From contig CALWRF010000030.1 in NCBI GenBank assembly GCA_944383885.1, forward strand, positions 1-64,000: DNA of 64,000 bases. Direction: 5' to 3'. This stretch comes from an uncultured Clostridia bacterium (lineage in GTDB: Bacteria > Bacillota > Clostridia > Lachnospirales > Anaerotignaceae). Positions within the stretch are counted from its first letter, which is position 1; each line of letters begins with the position of its first letter. The position numbers and the translations under genes were made by a program. Below the pieces are notes generated by a model that was not told where the DNA came from, made no database searches, and worked only from the letters and a program-made list of their open reading frames with translations. This document shows positions 17,963 through 27,761 of this stretch, one piece after another.

Positions 17963-18811
17963 TTGTACGGTACATTATACTTATGCGGAACGCCTATAGG
18001 CAATTTGGGCGATATAACATTCAGGGCTGTGGAAATGCTCAAAAATTGTGATTTAATAGCTGCTGAGGATACACGAAACACTTTAAAGCTGTTAAATCAT
18101 TTTGATATACAAAAAAGCCTTGTAAGCTACCATGAGCACAACAAGGCGCAAAAAGGTCCGGAGCTTATAGAAAAGCTTAAAAACGGCGTTAATATAGCCC
18201 TTGTAACAGATGCCGGAATGCCGGGAATATCAGACCCGGGGAGCGATTTGGTGCGTCTTTGCCAAAAAGAAGGCGTGCCTGTAACAGCATGCCCGGGACC
18301 TACTGCTTTTTCAACAGCTCTCGTGCTTTCGGGTATGGATTCAAGAAGGTTTGTGTTTGAGGGCTTTCTGCCGGCGGATAAAAAAGAAAAGGCACATGTG
18401 CTTGAATCAATAAAAAAAGAAGAAAGAACTATAATTTTTTACGAGGCGCCTCACCGCCTTAAATCAACACTTAAAGAGATATACCAAACTGTAGGCACAA
18501 GACAGGCAGCCTGCGTACGTGAAATTACAAAAAAATTCGAGGAAGTAAAAAAAGACAGTATTGAAAATTTAATCCAATACTATTCTTTAAATGAGCCTAA
18601 AGGCGAGTTTGTGGTTTTAATAGAAGGCTTAGACCCGAAAGAAATTAAAAAGGAACAGATATCATTTTGGGAAAACATACCTGTTGAGGAACATGTTAAA
18701 AAATATATAGATAACGGCATGAGCGAAAAAGACGCCATGAAGCAGGCGGCTAAAGACAGGGGAATTGCCAAAAGAGATATTTATGCCGTATTAAAAGGCA
18801 ATAGAGCATAA
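17963..18811 (+). CDS. rsmI: 16S rRNA (cytidine-1402-2'-O)-methyltransferase
   Basis: RsmI 2'-O-methylates C1402 in the decoding centre of 16S rRNA. The 282-residue protein is a tetrapyrrole-methylase-fold enzyme with the start LYLCGTPIGNLGDITFRA, the AAEDTRNT loop, VTDAGMPGISDPG and FYEAPHRL. The start is TTG with SD AAGGGGAGAA. The C-terminus has the small helical tail usual in this family. An A-tract repeat separates it from the downstream decarboxylase gene. Confidence 0.95.
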   Translation: MYGTLYLCGTPIGNLGDITFRAVEMLKNCDLIAAEDTRNTLKLLNHFDIQKSLVSYHEHNKAQKGPELIEKLKNGVNIALVTDAGMPGISDPGSDLVRLCQKEGVPVTACPGPTAFSTALVLSGMDSRRFVFEGFLPADKKEKAHVLESIKKEERTIIFYEAPHRLKSTLKEIYQTVGTRQAACVREITKKFEEVKKDSIENLIQYYSLNEPKGEFVVLIEGLDPKEIKKEQISFWENIPVEEHVKKYIDNGMSEKDAMKQAAKDRGIAKRDIYAVLKGNRA

Positions 18812-18817
18812 AACCAG

Positions 18818-18872
18818 AAAAAAGTTAGAAAAAGTTAGAAAAAGTTGTAAAAAGGTTATAGAAGTTAGAAAA
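18818..18872 (+). repeat. Phased A-tract tandem repeat (10-bp period)
   Basis: AAAGTTAGAA is repeated exactly at 18821-18830 and 18831-18840, then AAAGTTGTAA at 18841-18850, with another AAGTTAGAAA copy from 18862. The A5 runs recur every 10 bases for four turns, the classic arrangement for intrinsically curved DNA. It ends at the SD of the decarboxylase gene. Confidence 0.7.
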
Positions 18873-18888
18873 ATGCGAGGAAATAAAA

Positions 18889-20298
18889 TTGGCTGCTAAA
18901 TTATATGACAAACTTATTGATTACAGCAAAAATGGAAGGTATCCTTTTCACATGCCGGGTCATAAAATGGGACGCGGAATAGACATAAAAGACGTTTTTG
19001 CCATGGATATAACAGAAATTGACGGTTTTGACAATCTGCATAACCCTTCAGGGATAATTAAAAAAGCCCAAGAGGACTATGCGTCGTTATTTGGCGCAAA
19101 GCACACATTTTTTGCCGTAAACGGCGCTACAGGTGCGTTGCAGGCAGCTATAATGGCTGTATGCGGTCCTGATGATAAGGTTATAATGGCAAGAAACTGC
19201 CACAGAAGCGTTTACAGCGCCATGATATTAACAGGCACAAGAACGGTATATATTATGCCGCAGTACAGCTGCATAAGCGACCTTCCGGGCGGCGTAACGC
19301 CTGAAAGCGTTGAGAAAGCCGTTAAAGAAAACCCCGACGCGAAGGCTGTTGTTATAACAAGCCCTACAGCGGAGGGCATTGTATCTGATTTAAGGGCGGT
19401 TGCCGAAATAGTACACAAAAACAATATGGTTTTAATTGCCGACGAGGCGCATGGGGCGCATTTTATATTCAGCGATAAATTTCCTGAAGCAGCCCTTAAA
19501 GCAGGCGCTGATATAGTTGTCCAAAGCGCCCATAAAACACTGCCGTGCCCTACCCAAAGCTCTGTTATACATATAGGTTCAGATTTGGTTGACAGTGAAA
19601 AAGTAAGGGAAGCCCTTTCCATAATAGAAACATCAAGCCCGTCTTATATTTTTATGGGAACATTGGACTGGTGCAGGGAATATCTTGAAAGAGAGGGCAG
19701 TAAGTTGTATTCTGGGTTTACTGAGTTTTTAATTAACCAACGGGGACGCCTTTCATGTCTTAAAAACATGCGGCTTTTAGATAAAGACGTATGCGGAAAA
19801 TACGGTATAAAAGACATAGATATATCCAAAATAGTAATATCATCGCAAAATGTAAATTGTGTTGAAATAGCTGATATACTGCGTAAAAAATACAACATGG
19901 AAATGGAAATGGGCTGTCATGGGCATTTTATGGCTATTTGCACTATAAGCGATGAAAAAGAAAAAATAAAAGACCTTGTAAACGCCATAATAGAAATTGA
20001 CAAAGAAATCATACCTGACAGGAGCCGTAAACAAGTTTTAAAATTTACAAGCCTTAACAGAGTTGTATCATTAAGGAACGCGTACTACTCAAAAGCGGAA
20101 GATGTGCCTTACAGCGAAGCTGAGGGGCGTGTAAGCGCCGAATTTTTAATTCCGTACCCGCCGGGAATACCTGTTATTTCCCCTGGAGAGCTTATTACAA
20201 AAGAAGCGCTGGAAAATATACGCCTTTTGTATGAAAGCGGTGTTGAAATTACAGGAGTTAAGTACCAAAGACTTGAAAAATTGCGAGTTTTGAGTTAA
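18889..20298 (+). CDS. Orn/Lys/Arg decarboxylase family PLP enzyme
   Basis: A fold-type I PLP enzyme of 469 residues, the short YaaO/SpeA-like form of the arginine/lysine/ornithine decarboxylases. Seen are the N-terminal FHMPGHKMG, DNLHNPSGIIKKAQ, the cofactor region TGALQAAIMAV, ADEAHGAHF, and the Schiff-base lysine (Lys216) in QSAHKTLP. Such enzymes make agmatine or cadaverine and so feed polyamine synthesis; which amino acid is used cannot be read from the sequence. TTG start with SD CGAGG. In Bacillus the homologue yaaO lies next to tmk, so the linkage is conserved although the order differs. Confidence 0.9.
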   Translation: MAAKLYDKLIDYSKNGRYPFHMPGHKMGRGIDIKDVFAMDITEIDGFDNLHNPSGIIKKAQEDYASLFGAKHTFFAVNGATGALQAAIMAVCGPDDKVIMARNCHRSVYSAMILTGTRTVYIMPQYSCISDLPGGVTPESVEKAVKENPDAKAVVITSPTAEGIVSDLRAVAEIVHKNNMVLIADEAHGAHFIFSDKFPEAALKAGADIVVQSAHKTLPCPTQSSVIHIGSDLVDSEKVREALSIIETSSPSYIFMGTLDWCREYLEREGSKLYSGFTEFLINQRGRLSCLKNMRLLDKDVCGKYGIKDIDISKIVISSQNVNCVEIADILRKKYNMEMEMGCHGHFMAICTISDEKEKIKDLVNAIIEIDKEIIPDRSRKQVLKFTSLNRVVSLRNAYYSKAEDVPYSEAEGRVSAEFLIPYPPGIPVISPGELITKEALENIRLLYESGVEITGVKYQRLEKLRVLS

Positions 20299-20357
20299 TG
20301 TATGATTTATAGAGGTTTTTTGATTCGCTTAAAAGCAGATGGAACGGAGGTAGTATT

Positions 20358-20765
20358 ATGCTTGAGAGTTTTATGAATCTTACTTATATGGATTATATAT
20401 ATGCTGCCCTTACGGCATTTGTCATCACTCAGATGATATTAAGCTTGGGCTGGCTTAAACGCGGTTTAGAGCGTTCAAAGGATAGGCTTAATTCGCAAAA
20501 CGAAGCTGAAAGACTGGCTGTTATTAAACAATGCAGGAGCATGTTCCCTTTGGAAACAGTTAATTTCCGCGGCAAAGTTTTTACAACAGGCATGAAGGTA
20601 AGAATTACAACACTTCAAAAACGCATTATAGAAGGCGAAATTATAGGCAAAAATGATAAAGATATACTTTGCATTATGACAAGCCAGCATATTATAGCCC
20701 ATGAGCTTAATAAGATAGAAGATATAACAGAACTGGCAAAAGATTTAAGGCTGAACGGAAGATAA
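20358..20765 (+). CDS. Hypothetical membrane-anchored protein
   Basis: A 135-residue protein of no recognised family. Residues about 11-32 (YIYAALTAFVITQMILSLGW) form one membrane helix. The next part is charged and helical (KRGLERSKDRLNSQNEAERL). The last 70 residues look like a small beta domain (VNFRGKVFTTGMKVRITTLQ). SD ACGGAGG before ATG is strong, and codon use matches neighbouring genes, so it is a real gene. It follows the PLP decarboxylase after 59 bases and ends at a terminator, so it is probably the last gene of that transcript. Confidence 0.8.
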   Translation: MLESFMNLTYMDYIYAALTAFVITQMILSLGWLKRGLERSKDRLNSQNEAERLAVIKQCRSMFPLETVNFRGKVFTTGMKVRITTLQKRIIEGEIIGKNDKDILCIMTSQHIIAHELNKIEDITELAKDLRLNGR

Positions 20766-20781
20766 CAAATTAAACCGCAGG

Positions 20782-20822
20782 ACAGGGTTTCTCGGCTTTA
20801 CGCTTTGGAACCCTGTTTTTAA
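20782..20822 (+). terminator. Intrinsic terminator
   Basis: ACAGGGTT (20782-20789) pairs with AACCCTGT (20809-20816) around a 19-base loop and is followed by five Ts. It ends the tmk-to-hypothetical gene block. Confidence 0.8.
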
Positions 20823-20867
20823 TAATATTATAATTAATTTAAAGTATGGCATTGCATAAATTATAAC

Positions 20868-20886
20868 GGCGCGGGGCGCCTTTTTT
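20868..20886 (+). terminator. Second short GC-rich terminator
   Basis: GGCGC (20868-20872), loop GGG and GCGCC (20876-20880) are followed by six Ts. It is about 50 bases after the first terminator and may be a back-up or the end of a short unseen transcript. Confidence 0.65.
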
Positions 20887-20944
20887 ATTTGCACTTTTAC
20901 CAGTATTTTAATGTTATTCTAACTCTATTTAAGGCTCTGTTTAC

Positions 20945-20973
20945 TTGATAATTTATAAATGTTGGGCTATAAT
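20945..20973 (+). promoter_or_regulatory. Sigma-A promoter of the large activase-like gene
   Basis: TTGATA (20945-20950), exactly 17 bases, then consensus TATAAT (20968-20973). The leader to the ATG at 21051 is about 70 nt. Confidence 0.75.
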
Positions 20974-21050
20974 TAAAGCTCAAATGGTTTTCAGATAAGA
21001 ATGATTACAATTTAATCCAATTTATTAAATAAAATTTTAGGAGGAATACA

Positions 21051-24000
21051 ATGAGCTTTTTTGACAGAACGCGCATTGGTATTGATATAGGCTCCACAAC
21101 TGTTAAGGTAGTTGTTGTTTCTCAAAAAGGTGAGATACTATTTTCGCAGTATAAAAGGCATTTTTCGGAAATAAAAGAAACACTTGAAGATTTGATTCAT
21201 CAGGCGCATGAAGCCGTTGGAGATGTTTCTTTTTCAGCTATGATGACAGGAAGCGGAGGAGTAGCAATATCCGATGTACTTGGCATTGAATTTATACAGG
21301 AGGTTGTGGCAACGGCTAACGCTATAGAAACTGCCGCGCCTAAAACCGATGTGGCTATTGAACTTGGCGGCGAGGACGCCAAAATTATATACTTTAAAGG
21401 CGGAATTGAGCAGAGAATGAACGGCGTTTGCGCCGGCGGAACGGGCTCTTTTATAGACCAGATGGCGGCTCTTTTGCAGACAGACGCTTCAGGTCTTAAC
21501 GAATACGCTAAAAAATACAATGTAATTTATCCTATTGCTTCAAGATGCGGTGTTTTTGCAAAAACAGACATTCAGCCGCTTATTAACGAGGGCGCCGCTA
21601 AAGAGGACTTGGCGGCTTCAATATTTCAGGCTGTTGTAAACCAGACTATAAGCGGTCTTGCCTGCGGTAAGCCAATAAGGGGCAATGTGGCATTTTTAGG
21701 CGGTCCGCTGCACTTTTTATCGGAATTAAGACAGAGATTTATAGAAACTTTAAAATTAACAGATGAAACGGCTATTATACCGGAAAACAGCCATCTTTTC
21801 GCTTCTTACGGCGCAGCATTAAGCGCTAGGCAGGAAAGTGCTGTTATGGATTTTGAAACACTGGAAAATAAGCTTGCTTCTATGACGGCTCTTAAAACCG
21901 AAGTAAGCCGTTTGGCGCCGCTTTTCAGGGATGAAAAAGAATACAACGATTTTAAAAAGCGCCATAATGAAGAAAAAGTAGGCCGCGCAGATTTAAAGAT
22001 ATATTCAGGCGACGCGTTTTTGGGAATTGACTGCGGAAGCACCACAACAAAGATAGCGCTTATTTCAGATGAAGGAAAGCTTCTTTACTCATTTTATGCT
22101 TCAAACGAGGGCAGTCCGCTTAACGTAGTTATAAACGCGTTAAACGCACTTTATGCCGTAATGCCTCAGGGCATAACAATAAGAAATTCATGTGTTACAG
22201 GCTATGGCGAGGGTCTTATTAAAGAAGCCCTTATGGTGGATTTGGGATACATAGAAACAGTTGCCCATTATAAGGCTGCTGCGTTTTTCAGACCTGATGT
22301 TGACTTTATACTGGATATAGGCGGACAGGACATGAAATGCCTCAGGATTAAAGACGGGGTTATAGACAGCGTGCTTTTAAATGAGGCATGCTCCTCGGGC
22401 TGCGGCTCGTTTATAGAAACATTTGCAAAATCACTTAATTATTCAGTTGAGGATTTTGCTAAAATCGCGCTTTTTGCCAAAAATCCTATTGACTTAGGCT
22501 CAAGATGCACGGTGTTTATGAACTCACGTGTTAAACAGGCACAAAAAGAAGGCGCGCAGGTTGGAGATATTTCAGCCGGTCTTGCATATTCAGTTATTAA
22601 AAACGCTCTTCTTAAAGTTATAAAAATTTCCGACCCTAAGGCGCTGGGAAAGAGCATAGTTGTTCAGGGCGGCACATTTTATAATGACGCAGTTTTAAGA
22701 AGCTTTGAGTTTATAAGCGAAAGAGAGGCTGTACGCCCTGATATAGCAGGTCTTATGGGCGCTTTCGGCGCGGGGCTTATAGCAAAGGAAAAATATTATG
22801 AGGGTTATGAAACAACCCTTATTTCAAAAGAGGCTATGAACAGCCTTAAAATAAAGACAACTCATACACGCTGCGGCGGCTGCGCAAACAACTGTCTTCT
22901 TACTATTAACACATTCGACGGCAGCAGAAGATTTATTACAGGCAACCGCTGTGAAAAAGGTGAAGGAAAGCATGACAGCAGAAAAGATGTGCCTAACCTT
23001 TTTGAGTATAAGAAAAACAGGCTGTTTAATTATGAGCCGTTAACACCTGAGGAATCCCGCAGAGGCGTTATAGGCATACCGCGTGTGCTTAATATGTACG
23101 AGGATTACCCGTTCTGGCATACATTCCTTACAAACCTCGGCTTTTCGGTTAAGCTTTCACCGTTTTCAAGCAAGGAAATTTATGAGGAAGGCATAGAGTC
23201 AATACCAAGTGAGTCGGCATGCTATCCGGCTAAAATAGTCCATGGTCATATTATGCACCTTATAAATGAGGGTGTTAAAACAATATTCTATCCGGCTGTT
23301 GTATACGAAAGACCTGATATTAAAAACTCAGATGAATGCTATAACTGCCCTATTGTCGCGTCATACTCAGAAAATATTAAAAACAACGTAGAGGATTTAA
23401 GGGAAAAGAACATAACATTTATGAACCCTTTTATCTCATTTAAAAACAAAGAAGCCCTTGCTGACAGGCTGGCAGACGTATTTGAGCCTTTTGATGTAAC
23501 AAAGCAGGAAATAAAAGAAGCTATTGAAATGGGCTGGGACGAATGGACACGTTTCCGTGAGGATATGCACCGCAAAGGCGAAGAAACCCTTGAATATATA
23601 GAAAAACATCATATTAAAGGTATTGTGCTTGGCGGAAGACCGTATCATATAGACCCTGAAATAAACCACGGCATACCTGAGCTTATAGCCGGCTTTGGTC
23701 TTGCCGTGCTTACGGAAGACAGTGTGGCATGGAAAGGCGAGCTTGAAAGACCGCTTGTTGTACGTGACCAGTGGATGTATCATTCCAGACTGTACGAGGC
23801 TGCGGCTTTTGTTAAGACAAGAAGCGATTTGGAATATGTCCAGCTTAATTCATTCGGCTGCGGACTTGACGCTGTAACAACAGACGAGGTTAAAGACATA
23901 CTTAACGCGGCGGGAAAGATTTACACAACACTTAAAATAGACGAGGTTAATAACCTTGGCGCCGCAAGAATAAGAATACGCTCACTTATAGCCGCTATGG

Positions 24001-25343
24001 AAGACAGAGACGCAAGGGGCGTAAAGCCTGTAAAAGGCAACGCGGCTTTAAGGCGTAAAGTGTTTACAGCCAAAATGAAGAAGGACTATACGCTTTTGTG
24101 CCCGCAGATGGCGCCTATACATTTTGACATATTAAAAGAAGCGTTTAAAACAAGCGGTTATAAAATAGACGTAATGCCGGCTATAGACAAAAGTTCCATT
24201 GATACAGGTCTTAAATATGTCAATAACGACGCATGCTATCCGGCGCTTATTGTTGTAGGGCAGATTATAAATGCCCTTAAAAGCGGTAAGTATGATATAA
24301 ACAAAACAGCCGTTTTAATGAGCCAGACAGGCGGCGGCTGCCGTGCCTCAAACTATATAGGCTTTATCCGTAAGGCGCTTAAAAACGCAGGCATGGAAAA
24401 TGTGCCGGTTATATCTGTAAGCGCAGGGCTTGAAAAAAATCCGGGCTGGAAATATTCACTGCCGCTGCTTAAAAGAGCGCTTCAGGCGTTTGTATACGGC
24501 GATTTATTTATGAGAGTGCTTTATAAAGTGCGCCCTTATGAAAAAGTTAAAGGCTCCGCCAATGCTTTATACAGGAAGTGGAACGAAAAAGTTAAGTTTG
24601 ATGTAAGAACAGGCAGCAACTTTAAAGCAAATATTGAAGGCATAGTGCGTGATTTTGATAATTTTGAGATAAACACCGATGTTAAAAAGCCTAAAGTTGG
24701 TGTTGTAGGCGAGATACTTGTTAAATTCCACCCTACAGCCAATAATGATTTGGTAGGTTTAATAGAAAAAGAAGGCGCTGAAGCCGTAGTGCCGGACCTT
24801 CTCGGGTTTGGTCTTTACAGTGCCTATAACTCAGTGCAGAAGCATAAATATCTTGGCGTAAGCGCTAAGGCAAGCGTTGTTGGAAAAAGTATTATAGCCC
24901 TTATTGAGCATTACAGAAAGCCTATGATAGACGCTCTTAAAAAAAGCCGCAGGTTTAATGCTCCTGCAAGGATAGAAACACTTGGAAAATACGCCGAGCC
25001 TATTGTTTCTCTCTGCAACCAGACAGGTGAAGGCTGGTTCCTTACAGGCGAAATGCTGGAGCTTATACACGACGGTGTAAATAATATTGTCTGCACACAG
25101 CCTTTTGCGTGTCTTCCTAACCATATAGTGGGCAAGGGCGTTATTAAGGAAATTAAAAGGAAAAATCCTCTTGCCAATATTGTGGCTGTTGACTATGACC
25201 CGGGCGCAAGTGAAGTAAACCAGCTTAACAGAATTAAGCTTATGATGGACGCGGCGCGTAAAAACCTTGATAAAATTGAGGAAACTAACAGCTCCAATGT
25301 AATAAGAGTGCCTTTAAGCGGCAGAAAAGCACTGCATGCGTAA
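21051..25343 (+). CDS. Double acyl-CoA dehydratase activase / HgdB-like fusion protein (1430 aa)
   Basis: A very large protein with four parts. Two BcrAD/BadFG ASKHA ATPase domains lie at about residues 8-265 ([23 protein letters not shown]) and 320-600 ([22 protein letters not shown]). Each keeps both cysteines that hold the bridging [4Fe-4S] cluster in 2-hydroxyglutaryl-CoA dehydratase activase: C127 and C166, C447 and C486. Then come a CGGCANNC motif near residue 607, a DUF2229 region from about 671, and an HgdB-like region from about 1010 with ACYPA motifs. Known relatives are called activase-related or CoA-substrate-specific activases; some related reductases carry double-cubane clusters. 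The reaction is unknown, and no dehydratase genes lie nearby. Strong promoter and terminator make it a single-gene transcript. Confidence 0.9.
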   Translation: MSFFDRTRIGIDIGSTTVKVVVVSQKGEILFSQYKRHFSEIKETLEDLIHQAHEAVGDVSFSAMMTGSGGVAISDVLGIEFIQEVVATANAIETAAPKTDVAIELGGEDAKIIYFKGGIEQRMNGVCAGGTGSFIDQMAALLQTDASGLNEYAKKYNVIYPIASRCGVFAKTDIQPLINEGAAKEDLAASIFQAVVNQTISGLACGKPIRGNVAFLGGPLHFLSELRQRFIETLKLTDETAIIPENSHLFASYGAALSARQESAVMDFETLENKLASMTALKTEVSRLAPLFRDEKEYNDFKKRHNEEKVGRADLKIYSGDAFLGIDCGSTTTKIALISDEGKLLYSFYASNEGSPLNVVINALNALYAVMPQGITIRNSCVTGYGEGLIKEALMVDLGYIETVAHYKAAAFFRPDVDFILDIGGQDMKCLRIKDGVIDSVLLNEACSSGCGSFIETFAKSLNYSVEDFAKIALFAKNPIDLGSRCTVFMNSRVKQAQKEGAQVGDISAGLAYSVIKNALLKVIKISDPKALGKSIVVQGGTFYNDAVLRSFEFISEREAVRPDIAGLMGAFGAGLIAKEKYYEGYETTLISKEAMNSLKIKTTHTRCGGCANNCLLTINTFDGSRRFITGNRCEKGEGKHDSRKDVPNLFEYKKNRLFNYEPLTPEESRRGVIGIPRVLNMYEDYPFWHTFLTNLGFSVKLSPFSSKEIYEEGIESIPSESACYPAKIVHGHIMHLINEGVKTIFYPAVVYERPDIKNSDECYNCPIVASYSENIKNNVEDLREKNITFMNPFISFKNKEALADRLADVFEPFDVTKQEIKEAIEMGWDEWTRFREDMHRKGEETLEYIEKHHIKGIVLGGRPYHIDPEINHGIPELIAGFGLAVLTEDSVAWKGELERPLVVRDQWMYHSRLYEAAAFVKTRSDLEYVQLNSFGCGLDAVTTDEVKDILNAAGKIYTTLKIDEVNNLGAARIRIRSLIAAMEDRDARGVKPVKGNAALRRKVFTAKMKKDYTLLCPQMAPIHFDILKEAFKTSGYKIDVMPAIDKSSIDTGLKYVNNDACYPALIVVGQIINALKSGKYDINKTAVLMSQTGGGCRASNYIGFIRKALKNAGMENVPVISVSAGLEKNPGWKYSLPLLKRALQAFVYGDLFMRVLYKVRPYEKVKGSANALYRKWNEKVKFDVRTGSNFKANIEGIVRDFDNFEINTDVKKPKVGVVGEILVKFHPTANNDLVGLIEKEGAEAVVPDLLGFGLYSAYNSVQKHKYLGVSAKASVVGKSIIALIEHYRKPMIDALKKSRRFNAPARIETLGKYAEPIVSLCNQTGEGWFLTGEMLELIHDGVNNIVCTQPFACLPNHIVGKGVIKEIKRKNPLANIVAVDYDPGASEVNQLNRIKLMMDAARKNLDKIEETNSSNVIRVPLSGRKALHA

Positions 25344-25371
25344 TAAAAAAATAAGCAGTTGAAATAATTAA

Positions 25372-25409
25372 AGCGGCAGAAACTTCAGTTTAAGTTTCTG
25401 CCGCTTTTT
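25372..25409 (+). terminator. Intrinsic terminator of the activase-like gene
   Basis: AGCGGCAGAAACTT (25372-25385) and AAGTTTCTGCCGCT (25392-25405) pair perfectly over 14 bp around a six-base loop, followed by five Ts. Confidence 0.95.
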
Positions 25410-25545
25410 GCTGTGATTAAAATACGGAATAAGAAATTAAATTTTATAAATGAAGCCGCTTATGAGAGTACATACGCATATAACAGAAAACTATAATAAA
25501 AAAACGAATTTAAAAGTTATAAAAAGATATAAGAAGTTATAAAGA

Positions 25546-25583
25546 AAGCACAAAGTTTTAGATATAAAACTTTGTGCTTTTTA
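25546..25583. terminator. Bidirectional terminator upstream of the next minus-strand stop
   Basis: AAGCACAAAGTTTTA (25546-25560) and TAAAACTTTGTGCTT (25565-25579) pair perfectly over 15 bp, with a T tract on the plus side and T-rich sequence on the minus side. It mainly serves the minus-strand gene that ends at 25605. The stretch 25500-25545 before it has A-rich AAGTTATAAA repeats. Confidence 0.8.
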
Positions 25584-25604
25584 ATTATTTTATTAAAATA
25601 TAAA

Positions 25605-26057
25605 TCACTGTTTAGGCTGGTTTTTTTTGAGCCATAAAGATACTTTCTGACCGATTGTCTTTTTCTTTTTGTCTTCAAGATTCATGCCTATTACACGTGA
25701 TATATAAATACCGGCAAGCTCTACTTTAATTGTTTTCTTGTCAGGCAGAACGTCATAAACATTTTTATCGCATAAAAGAGTTGTAATCTGAGGTCCAACT
25801 TTTGCCTTTACAATAGGCATTTTACGTATATGTGCTGTTTTAGGCAGTTTTTCGTATATATATTTAGGCAGGTTCTGAGGTGAAGGCTTTTCTAATCTTT
25901 TATCTATAACAAGTATAGGCGTTACGGTTTTATACTGGTTTATAAAAGACTGTGCCTCAAGATTTTTGGCATAGTTTTTTTTGCCAAAATGGTACATTAA
26001 AGCAATAATAATTACTACAATTACCGATATAATGATAACAATATCACCAAACGTCAT
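25605..26057 (-). CDS. Hypothetical protein with one N-terminal membrane helix
   Basis: A 150-residue protein of no recognised family. Residues 5-24 (DIVIIISVIVVIIIALMYHF) are one membrane helix. The remainder is a basic soluble domain, QYKTVTPILVIDKRLEKPSP and PIVKAKVGPQITTLLCDKN, ending in a lysine-rich tail. The topology suggests a membrane-anchored domain facing the cytoplasm. SD AAGGAGG precedes the ATG, and a strong terminator follows, so it is a real single-gene unit. It is divergent from the cardiolipin synthase gene and could share its control region. Confidence 0.8.
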   Translation of the reverse strand: MTFGDIVIIISVIVVIIIALMYHFGKKNYAKNLEAQSFINQYKTVTPILVIDKRLEKPSPQNLPKYIYEKLPKTAHIRKMPIVKAKVGPQITTLLCDKNVYDVLPDKKTIKVELAGIYISRVIGMNLEDKKKKTIGQKVSLWLKKNQPKQ

Positions 26058-26273
26058 TTTATTTCCTCCTTAAAAATCACTTAAATACAATTTTAACATA
26101 TAATCCGTATTTATGAAATAGGAATTTTAAAATAGCCGCAAAAAAAGCTTAAAAATTTATGCCGCAAAATGTTATCAGCTATAATTATGAGTGTTTAAAA
26201 AAACAGATGTATTATATATTTGTTCTTTATGTTATACTAAATAAAGTATTTTAAAAACGAAAGGAGATATATT

Positions 26274-27737
26274 GTGGATACTTGGAGCATAGTTGTTTCT
26301 ATTATCAGTTCCTTATTTTTGCTTAACGTAGCATTGGCGGCAACCGTAGTGTTTTTTGAGCGAAGAAGCCCGTCAAGCACATGGGCATGGCTCTTTGTGT
26401 TGTTTTTTATACCTGTTGCAGGTTTTTTTATATATCTTGTTTTCGGCAGGAACACAGGCAAAAAGAAGGCTTTCGGACCTAAGATAATAAAAGATGAGCA
26501 TACGTATATAGAGTTTATTAAAAAACGCGACAGCCTTGTGGACGAGGTGGAAACCCAGCTTTTCAGCAATGACGGAATAAAGCTCGGCAAGACGTATAAA
26601 CACCTTTTGGATTTTGCCACGCTTAATTTAAACAGCGGCAGCTGGATGACATACCATAATAAGGCAGTGTATTTTACAGACGGCAATAAAAAGTTTGAAT
26701 CCCTTATAAACGACATACGCGCCGCTGAAAAATTCATACACCTTGAGTATTATATATTCAGGGGCGATAATTTGGGAAAACGTATTGTTAGGGAACTTTC
26801 ACAAAAGGCGAGGCAGGGCGTTCAGGTACGGCTTATGTACGATTTTATGGGAAACATTGCGCTGCCTAAAAACTTCTTTAAAGAATTAAGGGATTCAGGC
26901 GGAAAAGTATGCGCGTTCATACCATCTTTTTTTATACGGCTTAACTACAGAAATCACAGGAAAATAGCTGTTATAGACGGAAAAACGGGGTATGTCGGCG
27001 GTTTTAATGTAGGAGATGAATATATTGGCCGTGTAAAACGCTTCGGATACTGGCGCGACACACATGCCAGGTTTGAAGGCGATGTTGTGGACCAGCTTCA
27101 GCTCAGGTTTATGATGGACTGGAATTTCTGCTCGGAATATAAGTTTAGCATTGACAGTTTTTATTATCCGGTAAAAAATATTAAAGAGTACCTTCCTGCC
27201 CAGATAGTCTCTTCCGGACCGGACACAAGATGGCATAATGTCCGCAACAGTTACTTTAAAATGATAAATGAAGCGGAAAAAAATATTTATATCGAAACTC
27301 CGTATTTCTCGCCTGACGATTCCATACAGGAAGCGCTTAAAATAGCGGCACTTTCAGGAATAGACGTAAGGATTATAATACCGGCGCATCCGGATCATTT
27401 ATTTGTTTACTGGGCGAGCATGTCATACTTGGGCGAGCTTTTGGAAGCCGGCGTTAAATGCTATCAGTATGAAACAGGTTTTATACACAGCAAAACAATA
27501 TTTGTAGACGGCATTGTAGGCACTATAGGCACTGCCAATATGGATGTAAGGAGCTTTTCTCTTAATTTTGAGGTAAACTCTTTTATATTTGACGAAAAAA
27601 AGGTTTCGGAACTTGAAAACGTGTTTTTAAATGATTTGAAAGACTGCACTGAAATAACATACGAGAAATATCTTAAACGCGGCAAAATATTTAAAATACG
27701 CGAATCGGTATCAAGGCTTATATCACCAATGTTATAA
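26274..27737 (+). CDS. cls: Cardiolipin synthase
   Basis: It condenses two phosphatidylglycerols into cardiolipin and glycerol at the membrane. The 487-residue protein has two N-terminal membrane helices (IVVSIISSLFLLNVALA and WAWLFVLFFIPVAGFFIYLVF), then two phospholipase-D domains with the paired catalytic HKD motifs HRKIAVIDGKTGYVGG and HSKTIFVDGIVGTIGTAN. The start is GTG with SD AAGGAGAT. An extended -10, TG-T-TATACT, lies at 26230-26238. The acyl-ACP thioesterase gene follows after 24 bases, so both lipid genes are probably one transcript. Confidence 0.95.
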   Translation: MDTWSIVVSIISSLFLLNVALAATVVFFERRSPSSTWAWLFVLFFIPVAGFFIYLVFGRNTGKKKAFGPKIIKDEHTYIEFIKKRDSLVDEVETQLFSNDGIKLGKTYKHLLDFATLNLNSGSWMTYHNKAVYFTDGNKKFESLINDIRAAEKFIHLEYYIFRGDNLGKRIVRELSQKARQGVQVRLMYDFMGNIALPKNFFKELRDSGGKVCAFIPSFFIRLNYRNHRKIAVIDGKTGYVGGFNVGDEYIGRVKRFGYWRDTHARFEGDVVDQLQLRFMMDWNFCSEYKFSIDSFYYPVKNIKEYLPAQIVSSGPDTRWHNVRNSYFKMINEAEKNIYIETPYFSPDDSIQEALKIAALSGIDVRIIIPAHPDHLFVYWASMSYLGELLEAGVKCYQYETGFIHSKTIFVDGIVGTIGTANMDVRSFSLNFEVNSFIFDEKKVSELENVFLNDLKDCTEITYEKYLKRGKIFKIRESVSRLISPML

Positions 27738-27761
27738 ATAAAACAGAAGGGTTTGACGCAG

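Noticed and set aside
25450-25542. 30-codon open frame starting MKPLMRVHTH between two terminators
   Set aside because: No SD or promoter, a lysine-rich low-complexity end, and only chance length in an A-rich spacer.
26237-26737. 166-codon minus-strand open frame inside cls
   Set aside because: Opposite-strand shadow of the cardiolipin synthase coding sequence; no family similarity.
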